DNA of 34,731 nucleotides from Prevotellaceae bacterium UBA2738 (lineage in GTDB: Bacteria > Bacteroidota > Bacteroidia > Bacteroidales > Bacteroidaceae), in contig DEJW01000012.1 in assembly GCA_002353585.1 (NCBI GenBank), positions 17,389-52,119 of the forward strand, given 5' to 3'. Below, in pieces: positions 1 to 11,400 of this stretch. The notes beneath the pieces are model-generated. The model had not been told where the DNA came from, ran no database searches, and was given only the letters and a program-made list of their open reading frames with translations. How positions within the stretch are numbered: position 1 is the stretch's first letter; each line of letters opens with the position of its first letter. Made by a program: the position numbers and the translations under genes.

Positions 1-1037
1 TGTTCTAAGTTGTCCTTGTTGTCGTTATTATATCCGTTCCCGTTCCCGTCTTTGCTCAGCATCTTTTCCACATCGCTGAGCAGGCGTTTGTATGGTGCGG
101 AGTGGGTGTAGCCGAGGCTTTTCTTCAGCATCTGCGATATGTCGCTCTGCGAGTTGTTGTATGCCGAGAGCTCGTTTTGCATCTGCAGGGCGTGGCATGA
201 CTTATGCCTTATGTCCTTCTCTCGCTCGCGTCGCAGTTCGTCGCACACTGTCTGCATCGTAGGCACCACCACATTATTAAACAGGTGGTGTCCCTGCACA
301 TACATATAGGTGGTCTCAGGTGTCACACCCAGTTGCAGCAGCAGGTCCTTCGTCTTCAGGTAGTCCTCCTTCTTGCCAGGCAGTTCGCGCTGCAGACTCT
401 GCACCCTCACCCTCACCTTATGTCTCAGTTTGTTCAGGGCGTTAGGCACATCGCTCATCCTTCCGTGCCTTATGCTCACTATGGTGTTGAAGTCGGTTAT
501 GGTAAACTTACCGTAGTTGCCCTCGCGGTATAGCATCACGCTCCACACGAAAAGCGGGAACACTATCCTGCTATACTGCGCTAGGAAATCAACGAAGTCA
601 AACACCTCATGGTCATTCAGCGTTGACATCACACACACATTATGCAGTCCAGGGGCGTAACACTGGTAGTTCTCTATGGCATACACATAGGTGTGCAGCA
701 CGTAGGGGTTGCTCAGCATAAACTTACTCAGCGTCGTCTCGCCCTGCAACAGGTAGTCGTAATCGGCATCCACACACGCTATCATGTGTGTGCCCACCTT
801 CTGGTGCATCAGCGACATCAGTGCCTGCTTCTTGCCTCTCTTCAGGTTGCCCCGCGATGGCAGCATCACCTCAAAATATCGTGTCTCGTCCTCAAACTCC
901 GACAGCACCATCCTCCAAAACAGCACGTCATCATAACTCTCCACGTAAGCCACTATGCGCTTACGTGCCGACTTGCCCCTCAGCGTGTTAGCTGCCTGAA
1001 CGTAGTCTGATGTTATGTATGAGTTAAGTTTTGACAA
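1..1037 (-). CDS. DUF4435 / TOPRIM-like protein (3' end beyond window)
   Basis: The reverse strand is open from a TAA upstream of position 1037 to the window edge, giving at least 345 residues with no C-terminus. No ATG lies near the family-like N-terminus. The best start is TTG at 1037, giving MSKLNSYITSDYVQAANTLR. The region KRIVAYVESYDDVLFWR and the later CVDADYDYLL supply the acidic residues expected of a TOPRIM-type nuclease fold (Glu33, then Asp90/Asp92/Asp94), which is how I recall the DUF4435 family. DUF4435 proteins pair with AAA ATPases in OLD-like and PARIS-type defence modules, and an AAA ATPase lies just upstream here on the same strand. A defence role is inference. Near the window edge is an Asn-Gly tract (DGNGNGY) encoded by the GGGAAC hexamer repeat. 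Start choice is moderately sure; family is fairly sure. Confidence 0.75.
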   Translation of the reverse strand, partial: MSKLNSYITSDYVQAANTLRGKSARKRIVAYVESYDDVLFWRMVLSEFEDETRYFEVMLPSRGNLKRGKKQALMSLMHQKVGTHMIACVDADYDYLLQGETTLSKFMLSNPYVLHTYVYAIENYQCYAPGLHNVCVMSTLNDHEVFDFVDFLAQYSRIVFPLFVWSVMLYREGNYGKFTITDFNTIVSIRHGRMSDVPNALNKLRHKVRVRVQSLQRELPGKKEDYLKTKDLLLQLGVTPETTYMYVQGHHLFNNVVVPTMQTVCDELRREREKDIRHKSCHALQMQNELSAYNNSQSDISQMLKKSLGYTHSAPYKRLLSDVEKMLSKDGNGNGYNNDNKDNLE

Positions 1038-1047
1038 AACTTGAATA

Positions 1048-1340
1048 TTTTTTACCACGGATTTCTCGGATTATCACAGATTTTTTCTCGCAAAGCCGAG
1101 ATGCTTAGCTCTTCGAGCCTTTCGTGTATCTTGATAAGTTACTTGCCATAAGCAAGCTTCTGCAAGTTACTTCTCTCGATACACTACCGACCTAAAGGTC
1201 AGGTAATCATCTCTACGCCAAGAGCCAAGGTCGTGCTTTCAACACTCACGCCAAGACCATGCGGATTGTGTACTACTTGCGCCAGCCCCTTTGCGAGAAA
1301 TTAAAGTATCCGTGTCCATCGGTGTCTATTGGTGGTCTTT
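1048..1340. repeat. Intergenic inverted-repeat element (MITE-like) with imperfect ends
   Basis: This fills the roughly 300 bp between the ATPase and the DUF4435 gene, with no credible ORF. Both ends carry related sequence in opposite orientation. The left end reads ACCACGGATTTCTCGGATT and the right end, read on the minus strand, ACCACCAATAGACACCGATG. Each is followed about 30 bp further in by the same 12-mer, TTTCTCGCAAAG at 1084-1095 and its exact reverse complement at 1289-1300. Inside is a second near-perfect inverted repeat, GTGTATC...AAGTTACTTG near 1123-1145 against CAAGTTACTT...GATACAC near 1156-1182. The right end sits directly against the ATPase stop codon. No transposase is present. 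It may be a non-autonomous mobile element or a structured spacer repeat. Confidence 0.6.
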
Positions 1341-2045
1341 TTATACTGTAATCTCGCTCACTTCCGTTACTTTATCCATCCATCCGTCCATTATCATTGC
1401 AGGCGAATGTGTGGAGAGAATTATCTGCACGTTAGGGTTCAGCTGGCGTATGATGCCGATGAGTTTCTTCTGCCACTCCACGTGCAGACTCACCTCCGGC
1501 TCATCCATAAACAGCACGTAGTGCTCGCCGTTCTCTAAATATACCGCCAGCAGTATCGTCAGCATCTGCTTTTCGCCGCTCGACAGCACCTTCAGGTCTA
1601 TCGGTTCGCCATAGAAGAGCAAAGTAAACTCCTTCTTCTCCCTGTCCACCGTCTTGTGCGTAGCGCTGAAAAGCTTGTCGATGATGTCGTAGAGCAAATC
1701 TCTGCGTTCTTTGTCTTGGTTCCCGTTCCCGTTAACGTTCCCGTTATACTTCTCCAGCAGCCCTTGCAGGTTCTCATCATATTCTGAGCGCACGTCGGGG
1801 GTGCATATCCAGTTATAGCGTATATACTCGGCATCGCTGGGCTCTGTCACCAGTCTTATGCCCTGTTTCTCTATCGCATTGATAGTCTTTGCCCCTGTTA
1901 TGGCACGCCTCAGTATGGTGCTCTTACCGTCGCCGTTCACTCCGCTCAGTATGTTTACCTGTGGGTCCAGAGTCCACTTAATGTGTTTTCTGCCACTCCA
2001 TAGAGCGTCAATCTCAATCTCTTTTATGTAGTCAGCGTACTTCAT
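1341..2045 (-). CDS. Small AAA (ABC-type) ATPase, partner of the DUF4435 protein
   Basis: The 234-residue protein carries a full ABC/SMC-like ATPase set: Walker A GVNGDGKST (35-43), a signature-like LSSGEKQM (154-161), Walker B YVLFMDEPE (176-184) followed by a D-loop region, and the switch histidine in STHSP (211-215). It is small for the AAA15/OLD group, with only a short insert between Walker A and the signature. The start MKYADYIKEIEIDALWSG puts the first strand just ahead of Walker A and follows a good promoter. Residues 101-109 (NGNVNGNGN) are encoded by the hexamer repeat and look like an added surface loop. It probably drives or gates the TOPRIM-like protein encoded downstream. Defence or DNA-end sensing is inferred from the pairing, not shown here. 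Confidence 0.85.
   Translation of the reverse strand: MKYADYIKEIEIDALWSGRKHIKWTLDPQVNILSGVNGDGKSTILRRAITGAKTINAIEKQGIRLVTEPSDAEYIRYNWICTPDVRSEYDENLQGLLEKYNGNVNGNGNQDKERRDLLYDIIDKLFSATHKTVDREKKEFTLLFYGEPIDLKVLSSGEKQMLTILLAVYLENGEHYVLFMDEPEVSLHVEWQKKLIGIIRQLNPNVQIILSTHSPAMIMDGWMDKVTEVSEITV
1719..1748. repeat. In-gene GGGAAC hexamer tract (ATPase gene)
   Basis: The plus strand shows successive GTTCCC hexamers with one GTTAAC variant. Read on the coding strand they give alternating Asn and Gly/Val codons, lying between Walker A and the signature motif. The same tract type recurs in four other genes and in spacers of this window. Confidence 0.85.
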
Positions 2046-2060
2046 ATACTCAATATCTTT

Positions 2061-2130
2061 CGTACGAAACGCTTGCTATACAAGCTACGAAACGCAATCA
2101 AAGATTGCTACGAAACACTACGTTACGAAG
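2061..2130. repeat. TACGAAA / mini-hairpin array in the ATPase leader
   Basis: Three copies of ACGAAAC lie at 2064, 2087 and 2110, a 23-bp period. The two intervals each hold a tiny perfect hairpin with a different stem: CTTG-CTATA-CAAG and CAATC-AAA-GATTG. More TTACGAAG and TTTTCGTAGG words follow, ending in a run of TTTTCG repeats to about 2177. The array lies between the promoter at 2198-2229 and the ATPase start, so it would be transcribed as the 5' leader. Confidence 0.7.
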
Positions 2131-2197
2131 ACCGTTTTCGTAGGAGCCTCAACTCCGCTTCGTTTTCGTTTTCGTTAAGGTCTAACTTTTACGAGGA

Positions 2198-2229
2198 CAA
2201 AGTTAGTAATTTTCAAGCAAAGATGCAAA
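2198..2229 (-). promoter_or_regulatory. Bacteroidota-type promoter of the ATPase gene
   Basis: On the minus strand TTTG (2226-2229) is followed after 20 nt by TAACTTTG (2198-2205), matching the Bacteroidota vegetative consensus TTTG-N19/20-TAnnTTTG. Transcription would start near 2190, leaving a leader of about 145 nt that holds the TACGAAA array. A palindrome ATGCAAAT-TT-ATTTGCAT overlaps the upstream element. Confidence 0.75.
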
Positions 2230-2261
2230 TTTATTTGCATTTTTTCCTTGCTTAGCACCCA

Positions 2262-2325
2262 CGCGCGGTTACTTAGTAAGGACACGCGGTTACTTAGCAA
2301 GGGCACGCGGTTACTTAGCAACCGC
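2262..2325. repeat. Three-unit 21-bp tandem repeat upstream of the ATPase promoter
   Basis: The word CGCGGTTACTTAG recurs at 2264, 2285 and 2306 with a constant 21-bp period. The unit reads about CACGCGGTTACTTAGCAAGG. A partial unit (CTTAGCACCC) precedes the array, and CGCGCG follows. It lies between the giant-gene terminator and the ATPase promoter. There is no coding potential. Confidence 0.85.
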
Positions 2326-2341
2326 GCGAGCATAAAGCAAC

Positions 2342-2371
2342 AAAAAAGGAACCCCGTTTGGAGTTCCTTTT
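2342..2371 (-). terminator. Intrinsic terminator of the giant-gene operon
   Basis: On the minus strand AGGAACTCC pairs with GGGGTTCCT around an AAAC loop (one G-U type mismatch), followed by a run of six T. It lies about 30 nt after the stop codon of the downstream giant gene and separates it from the ATPase gene. Confidence 0.9.
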
Positions 2372-2403
2372 AGTTCCCGTTAACGTTAAAGTTAAAGTTA
2401 TCT
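2372..2403. repeat. GTTAACG/GGGAAC tract abutting the giant-gene stop codon
   Basis: Between the stop codon of the downstream giant gene and its terminator the sequence is only GTTCCC/GTTAACG/GTTAAA hexamers. This is the same repeat class found inside other genes of the window. It may mark where the 3' end of the giant gene was replaced or truncated. Confidence 0.65.
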
Positions 2404-5400
2404 TTATGGTTCTGGATTTTCAACCTTCTTCTTACCGATGTTGACGCTGGAGTCACCAGTTACTTCGGCTTCATCGCCACCGCCATAGACATTTTCACGG
2501 ATGTCGGCACCTGTTACAGGTATGGCCTCAACGTCTGTTGTGGACTTGAAGTCGATAGTGCTCTGGTTGCCTATATTAACCGTAGTACTACCATCTACCT
2601 TGGCAGCCTTACCACCACCGAATACTCTGTAGATAGAGCCCATCTTACCCTTCTCGTGAGAAGGCAGGATGACACTATGTCCGGCAATCTCCTTGGTCTC
2701 GCCAGCGTAGTTTGAATAGTACTTTGTTTGAGCATCCTCTGTATAACTCCTGGTCTGTGCTTCGCTTGTCGGGTCAGCTACCTCATTGATGTTGACAGTA
2801 GGACTACCTACCATCAAGGCACCTTCACCGTAGCCGCCACCGAAGATAGAACCGATACTGGTGAATGACTTCACGTTGACCACTGGGTCATTGTAAAGTT
2901 TCGTGCCCTCAGTCTTTGGCGTGCCGTTGTCATTATATCCATAGACAGAGTATGCAGCAAGGTTTCCGCCGCCATAGAGTTCGCCTATGATGATAGGATA
3001 ACATCCTGTCTCTTCGATATTGACTTCTATAGCACCGTTGATGTTGCCTCCGATGTTGTTGCCTCCAAACACACGGTCGAAGCGTCCACTCTGGATATTC
3101 ATCATCACACCTCCATTGACATCTGCATTCTTTGCACCGCCATAGAGAGTGCCTAACTTAGAGATACATACAAGGTCAATGCTTGTACCGCCTTCCATGC
3201 AAGCCTCGTTACCGGCACCATACACTTCGTCGAGCACCAGAGGGCAACACGGAGCACCACTTTCTTCCTTTGCCTCGTTCAAACTAACGCTGGCAGTCTT
3301 CCATATCTTACCTTTAGCATTAGAACCGCCATAAGCATCATGTATAAGTCCACCTTGGAGGTCAACAAAAGTAGTACCCTTTCCATAGGTAGTTGTACCG
3401 TCAGCCTTGTAACCTACATTAGCACCCGGGTTATCTTCACCCGATGGCAGTTTGTCATTACCGTTACCGCCACCGAAGATTGTACCTATCTCGTATGTAC
3501 CTTTGACAATCACCTCAGAAGCAGGAACAGAAGCAGCATTACCGCCGCCATATACAGTATTGATACTTGTGAGGTCACAGCCGTCGATGGTCACTGATGC
3601 CTTTGAATTATCAACCGTCGGGATGTATGCAGCCAGGTTACCACCGCCATATACAGCATTGATATCATAGCGTCCTTTCACCTTAGCATCTTCTACCTCT
3701 GCTGTATTGGCTATCTGTGTAGCAGCATCATTCTGTGTAGCATAGATATGAATGTCCACAGTTCCCTTAGGCGAACCATTCATATCGTTACAACCGAATA
3801 TCTGGTGTACAATAGCACCTTTTGCTTCACCATTTTCTTTATGAGTTTCATTCAGGTTTACCTGAACATTACCTCCTGTCGTTCCAGCCTCGCTGATATC
3901 ATCGACATTGTCAACGCTACCCTTACCACCACCGAACACACTGCCGAAGTAGTAATACTTAGTAGCATCTTCCGAATCAACAACCTTCGTACCTACTGTA
4001 CCACCGTTGATATTCACCGTTGCATTCTCTGCCACAGCGCCAATCTCACCACCGCCATAGATACTGCTCTTCACCGTTCCACCAGTCATGTTCAGTGTGG
4101 TTCCCTTACACTTACCTAACTTTTGCCATAATGGAAGCAATGTTCCATCCAGAGCATAGAGACGTCCCATACCGCCAGTGAATACATTACCACCCTTGGT
4201 ATATTGCAAATGGTTCTGATAGTCAAATGTTGTATTTGGTATCACAGCCTTCTGCTCAGCAGTAGGATTGTAGATATACTCATTGTCGTTACCGATGGTA
4301 CCGCCGCTGATGTTTATTGTGATGTAACCACGACCATTACTATAATAGGTAGAAGCGTCCTTAGTACTTGGGTTAGGATAAGAACCATCATACTTATCGT
4401 CTGGACGCAAGATACCGTATGGCTTTATCATTTCCCCTCCTTCTTCAATCTCTTCATCCACCAGATAGAGACCGTAGCCCACTGATGCCAGACGACCGCC
4501 ACCATAGACAGAGCCGAGAATTTTACCACTCTCGATGTTCAGTTCCACAGAGCCACCCACGTTACCAGCCGTCAGGGCATCGCCACTGAAACCACGACCA
4601 CCGCCGAATACGTTACCATCTACGTAAGAGGTACCAAGTGTACCAATCGTTGGTCCTTCTTCACCAGTCTTACCGATGGTCACTGTCGTATTCTGGAATA
4701 CGTGACCATCCTCACCGCCACCGAAGACAGAGCCATAGACCTTTCCTCCCTCGATGCTGACAGTTGCACAGTCCACATTCGTCTCCTTATTGAAGAAGAT
4801 ACGCTGGTCACCCTTACCTGCACCAAAGATGTAACACGTAACCGGATGAGCTACTATTTGACTGAGTGTACGTGGTACACCAACAGTACCGCCAGTCATC
4901 GTAACAGTGGCTGAGCCCTTCACATTCGTAGCCTCACAACCACCATAAACATTAGTCAGAATATGACCGCCGCTGATAGTTACCGTAGCGGTTCCCTCTA
5001 CACTTCCTGCCGTACTCAGATATTTACTGATGCCCTCAGTTGTGTCGAAATAAGGAACACAACCTGAGCCGCCACCAAACACATTACCATAGTAAGTATG
5101 TCCGTCAGAAGCCTCCAGTCTTCCACCTTCGGTAGATTTTCCATTGCTGTACTCATCCAATGGAGGAGTAGCATTAGCGTAAAGGTCATGTGGTGCGTAT
5201 GGTGCTTCGTATGGCCAGCTTGCGCATTCTAAATCTTCTGATGGAACATAGTCGTCACCCCATACTTCAGCTCCGTATGGCTTCGTAGCATTTTTTCCAC
5301 ATCCTATCTGTCCGCCAGAGATGGTCACCTCAGTATCACCTAACACGTGTCCGCTCTCGCTGCCGCCATAGGCAGAACCTGTCAGAAATGCCGAGCCGCT

Positions 5401-8400
5401 GATATTCAATATTGCTTTATTGAAGTATGCACAAGTCTCCAAATTAGGATATTGGTCAGGATCATGTATCTCACCGCGACCGGCACCAAACACATGACCA
5501 TAGTGATCAGGACCGCCCTTACCATATCCAGCCATCTTGGCACCGGCAACACCTATCTGACCTCCGCTGACAATAACGGTACAAGTGCCAGTACCCTCTA
5601 CACATGAGATTGGCTTGCCGACAGGCACTTCAGGATGCGCTGTATGATAAGTCGCATCAGCAAGGGTGAATGTGCCCACTGACCCCATAGCACCACCGCC
5701 ATATACGTTGTGCACCACGTGACCGCCGTCAATCTGTACGGTTGTATTACCACGCACTATACCAGCGTTAAAGTCAAAGTATGTCTTTCCATCGGTTCTT
5801 GTATAAGTGTCAGTACCACAACCAGAACCATATACGTTACCACGAGAAGGGTAACGGGCTCCTGAGTAGGTAATATCATCAGAAGGGTCATCAGGCGTAC
5901 CGCCATCATCGGTAATTGGAGAGCCCTCTGCTATACCGATAGTACCACTATTTATAGTCACAGATGCGTTTTGGAAGTTGTGACCGTTCTCGCCACCGCC
6001 ATATACAGAACCCTTAATCCAAGGATTCGTCAGGTCAGGCGTTTCGCTTTGAGTTCCAATAATCACATTGGTATTGCCTACCCAAGCAATCTTATCGATA
6101 TTCGTATCTGCTGCAGGGTCGCCTTCCAAACCTCGAGAAGAGCCAAACACCATACCATTATCCTTACCATTAGATCCGACAGTGCCGCCAGTGATGGTGA
6201 TATGAGCAGTACCGGTATTCTCTGTACAAGCTGTCGGGAATCCTTTAGCATCAAATGCGGTGAATGTACCGACAGAGCCGAATGCGCCACCACCATATAC
6301 ATTATGGATAATCTGTGTTGTTTCTGCAGTACCGCTGATGTTGACGTTGGTATTACCCTTCACCAGACCTGCATTCACATCATCATCACTACCCTTACCA
6401 CCGCCATAGACGTTGCCCCATGTTGCACCGCCCTTACCAGGAGTGCCGATGGTGCCACCATTAACACTAACGGTTGTACTACCATTTACAACAGATTCCT
6501 CACCACCGCCATATATGCTCTCGCCCACAGTAGTAGTTTCACCATTGATGGTTAGTGTGACATTTCCGCTAACTGCTCCCAAGTTATCAAGGGATACCTC
6601 GGTATAAAAATAATTCTTGTCATCAACAGTGGTAATAGGCTCACTGGTAGAGCCCCTATCATGAGTCCAATAATATGTAGTTGAGGTGCCGCCTGTCTGA
6701 GGCTTGACTATACCAGTATAAACATTTGCCACTGGTGGAACTTTGTCCATATTACTGATGGTAACTGTACCAGCAGAAGCCGAATAGCCTGCTCCAAAGA
6801 CATTACCCTTAACTGTACAGTTGTTAAGCGTTGAGGTAACATTACCTGCTACACCACCAAGGAAGCCACCTCCATAGAAATTGGTATTGATGGTGCAGTT
6901 ATTCAACGTGCTTGTGACATCACCAGTATTGGTGGTAGCAAACTGTGCAGAATAGTAGTAGCATCGATTCACTACCTGATTATCTTGTGTACCAGCAGAC
7001 GTGTTAATTACTTCGTAGTCGTAATTTGCATCATAGCCTAGAGCTGTACTGCGATATCTTGCTGGTGAATAATTTCCGCTGACTGTGGAATTCCATGTGG
7101 CTTCATTATATGGTGCAGCAACAGCATCCGTATTGGCATACTGCACATAGTTTGTGCCACCATTACCTGCTCCGAAGTATTGGTTAAACGTGGTTCCAGT
7201 AGCACTTGTGGTGACAGTCTTGCCAGACACCATATTACCAAATTTAGGACCACCACAGTATTTGCCAACGATACTGTTATCGATGACTACATCAATGTTA
7301 CCTTTAACTATCTTGTAAGTCGCACCATCTGCTTGAGACATTACGCCTCCGCCATAGAACTCGCCAATGAGAGCATGATTGATGCGCCATGTTACATTAC
7401 CACTGATACCCTCCTTATAGGCTGCAGCAATAGTGCCAAAGCGACCTCCATCGATATAACAATGAGGATTGTCTTCTAATGGAGCAACATTCTCATTATA
7501 TCCACCAGTAAGATAGAAACTGTTAAAGTCTCCTCCAAGGGCATTAACAGCACAATGTCGGGTTTTGTAGCTTTGACCGATATGGGCACCTGGAGTAAAT
7601 GAAGGCATTACGACATGACCACCTACTATAACGTAATTGATATGTTGATTGGTTTCACCATTACGTCCTCTGGTGTACTGATCAAAGACTCCTCCATTAA
7701 GGATAATAGGACCATCGTCACGAGTACCAAGTTCAAATTCAAACTGACCAAAGTGAATGAAGGCGGTCTCTGTAACCTCAAAATGACCATAAGAGCGGAA
7801 ACAACCAAGGGAATAGAAATGCTTAGTGCCATTTCGCTTACCTGCTATACCCAGTTCGACAACAGGTAAGAAATCGAAGCGGATAGGAGCGATAGTGTTA
7901 CGAGTAGTGCCCTCACCGAGTTGCCATTCAAGACAATAGTCAGGCTCCTCGTCAAAATCAAAATCAGCACTCATTATGGTGAAACCTCGTGTGTTATTAT
8001 CTCCTGTTACAGTAACAGCATTGTTACCATTAGATTCTTGGACATTGCCCACAAGTACCACACCATAGTCGTAAACAGTCTTCTTTTGGGTGATATTGTC
8101 TATCGCATCCCTAATCTTGCTTGTATATACGGTTTGTCCGTTGCCGAGAACGTCACGGGTACCAGCAGGTTCGAAATGTGAGCCTGTGTTGCCAGTTGTT
8201 ATATTTACACGGTCGTAGCTATTGCCATCGTTTCTCACATAGATAGCCTTACCCCAATATGCCTCGATAGTAATGGCGGTAACACCATCAGGAACATAAT
8301 AATAGCCACCCTGCGCAAAAACGCGACCACTGACATCATAAAGGTCTTTATCAGTACAGTTACGGTCAGCAAAGTTATAACCAGATTCCCAGTTCGCAAC

Positions 8401-11400
8401 AAATTCTCCCTGTGTGCCACCAGTAACCGCAGTTATCTTCCAACCTGTTACCACCTCATCGGTGTAGTTGTTTGCATATTTCTCCACCCAATCTACTGCT
8501 TCGGGATTACCGAATACAGTGTTATAATATGGTAACTGAATCTTACGATAGCCGAAGTCATAGTGCAGTGTGTCCATATCGGTGATAGGTATGGACAGCA
8601 TCTTGGCTGCTACTGATGAGTGGCTACCTGAGTTAACCGTAACACTCAAAGTTCCAAGTTGTTTTCCTTCATAAGGATTAGCGGTAGCACGATTTACCCA
8701 AGGTGTACCAGTGTTGCCGTTGACAACTGAAGCATATTTACCGAAAGGCTTTAATATAGGATACGGAGCGATATTGGGGTCAACTACCCACTTGCTCATC
8801 AGTGAAGCATCCTTTGGAACGGCTTGCACCTCAGCAGTGGTCAGCGTGCTCGGAGCCAATTCGGAACCTACCCACCAGCCGCAAAGCTCACGGTTGCTGT
8901 TCAGCAGGCTTCGATGGAATTCCACCTGTGTGAGGTAGCGCACATCTGCAGGGAAGGAACAGTTATAAGCGGTAGGATTCCCACTATCGGTAGAGAAAGT
9001 AGAACCGCTACTATAATAGTTGTAACTGTTGATACCTGTTGCAGCAGCATTGGTAATCAGACTGCCACCATAGACTCCATACTGGTTTTTACCTCCTGTA
9101 ATGTTACCATAGAACATACAGTTTACTACTGCTGTTTTTAGATTGGCGTACTTACCGCCTGTGACTGCTGCTGTGCTGGCTTTTGTATTCTGTCCCACGA
9201 TGCCCGCTGCTATAGTAGTAGCGCTGACATCAGCATAGCTGAAGCAATTAATGACACGAGAATCTCCATCCAGTTTACCTACAATACCGCCAGCATTATC
9301 ACCCGTAGTGGTAACTGTAGGATGTGTACCTTTTGGGAATGTCGCATCGTTAGGCAGGATACCGCAGTTATAAATACGGCTATATCCTTGAGCTACACCT
9401 GCGATAGCACCCACGTTAGCATCAGTACTGCTGATAGCAACATCCTTCAGTATTACATTCTTTATGGTAGCGCCATCGGCATAAGCAACTAAAGGTGAAT
9501 TGATACCTGATATTGTGTTCATTTGGCCATCGATTGTTCCCTTAAAAGGATTATTCTCTGTTCCTATTGAACCTGATGGGGTAAAGCCTTCAGCAAGGAG
9601 ATAGAAACCATTCATATCGGTAATCTCTGATGAAGAACTGACCTCTTTAGCCTCTCGTATTAACTCTATCCAGAATGTCTGTGCGTCATTCAATTCATCA
9701 TCTTGTGTTGCAAGTTTTCTGAAAGGATGGTCTCCATTCTTGTTAGCCACCTTAGTATTGTCGAAACGAGGCATAAGGCGCATATTGCCGTCACCTACTA
9801 TCATGAAGGTAGAATTAGTAACGTTGAGAGTAATCTGGTCATAACCCGTAGCAGTCTGACTGACGCTGAGGTTCTGCAAACTAATGTTATCTGACGTACC
9901 TGTCCACACACCACTACTGAGTGCTATTCCTGTCGTATTGGCAGTAAAATAACGATTAGTGTTAGACCTACTCTGTACCTGAACATTATAAGGGTCGAAA
10001 CCGTTCTTGCCAGCGAGGTAATAGTCCTGCTCGGTAGCGTTCTTAGTCTTTGCCGCATCTTGAGCACCTGTCTCGCCCTCGTAGAGATAACCCATCTCCT
10101 TGTCTATATCGAAGTTAGGCCTTAGGTACCACTGAATATCAGTACTTACATTTTTCATGCTGGTAGGAACATCAACTCCCTCTATATTTGTTCCAGAAAT
10201 CTTGGCACATTTATCGCCCTGCTTCAACAGATAAGCAGATGCCTGTGTAGCAGCAGCAGTTGCTGCACCAGTATAAGCGCCAGCATAAAGCGGTTTTACG
10301 GTGTATGTGACGTAGTAGTCTGGTGCTTTTTCTGATGGAACCCATGATACATCAGTGAGTGATGTGGTTGTATGGGCTACTGTTTCATCACTGACATCAT
10401 ACTTATGATAGCCCGTAGTTTTATCAGCCTTGGCATACCATTGGTACTCCTCAACCATTGGACTGTTGTATTTTTGCAATGTCCCTGTGTCGGACAGGGG
10501 CACACGAACCACTTCCCATCCGTGCTGGTCAAGCAAGATTACCTGAGGTGCCAGAGACACCTCTTCCATCGTAAACTCACCCGAGCCCATCGAGATAGTC
10601 TGATACCAGTGTGGCCCTGACTCCAGTTTCTTGGTCTTGGTCGCGTCATTCCAAGAGACAGAGTAAGCCCATGAAGTGAACCTGTGCCAATCCTTAGCCG
10701 CCAGCGTGGCGTTGTCGGCATCAGGGTCAGCACCAACGAGTTTTTCCACCGTAGGGTTGTTCTTCCAATACTGCTCGAAGGTATTCACTACTTTTCTTTC
10801 ATCTCCATCATCGTCGGTGTCTCCGTCGCCGTTCACATCCACCTTATAGAAAGTCTTGAGTTTCATGTCCAATAGCGATGTGCCGAGAATCATATACTCC
10901 GTTGGCTGACCATTGACCATGGAAGTTGGCATCTGTGTAGGATAATGAGTATGATAAGACGTATTTTCGTATGCTATGTTCGTTATCACTGAAGCATAAT
11001 CGCTGGGCTTATAGGTTTGCAGATAAGAGCTACCAGGTTGATATTTTACTTCTTTATCATCTATAGTTTTCTTAATGAGATGGTCTTGCCTAGACTTTAT
11101 GACAACATGATAAGGATCCACATCGTTACCTGTCAAGTCAACTCCATTATGACGGCTCTTTATATACCACAGCCAACGTGAACGGGTGGAGGCACCGCTG
11201 GAAAGCTGAGCTTCCCACTGCTCCTGACCATAGACGTATAGATTGAAGTCACCATTGTTATAGGGATATATGGCTTTTGTGGCCTGGGTCACTCCATAGT
11301 CCGTGTGACCTTCTTCGTTGATACCGTCGTGTCCGTCCTCCTGATGGAAGTACTCACCATCGCTGAACTTCATCAGGTATGTCTTACCTCCAGTAATATC

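Noticed and set aside
1..2045. Calling the ATPase/DUF4435 pair a bona fide PARIS system
   Set aside because: The ATPase is far shorter than the AriA proteins I know of, and the genes are separated by an element; only the general architecture is similar.
2061..2325. CRISPR array in the region before the ATPase
   Set aside because: Units of 21-23 bp are tandem or nearly so, spacers are tiny hairpins rather than 30-40 bp unique sequence, and there are no cas genes.
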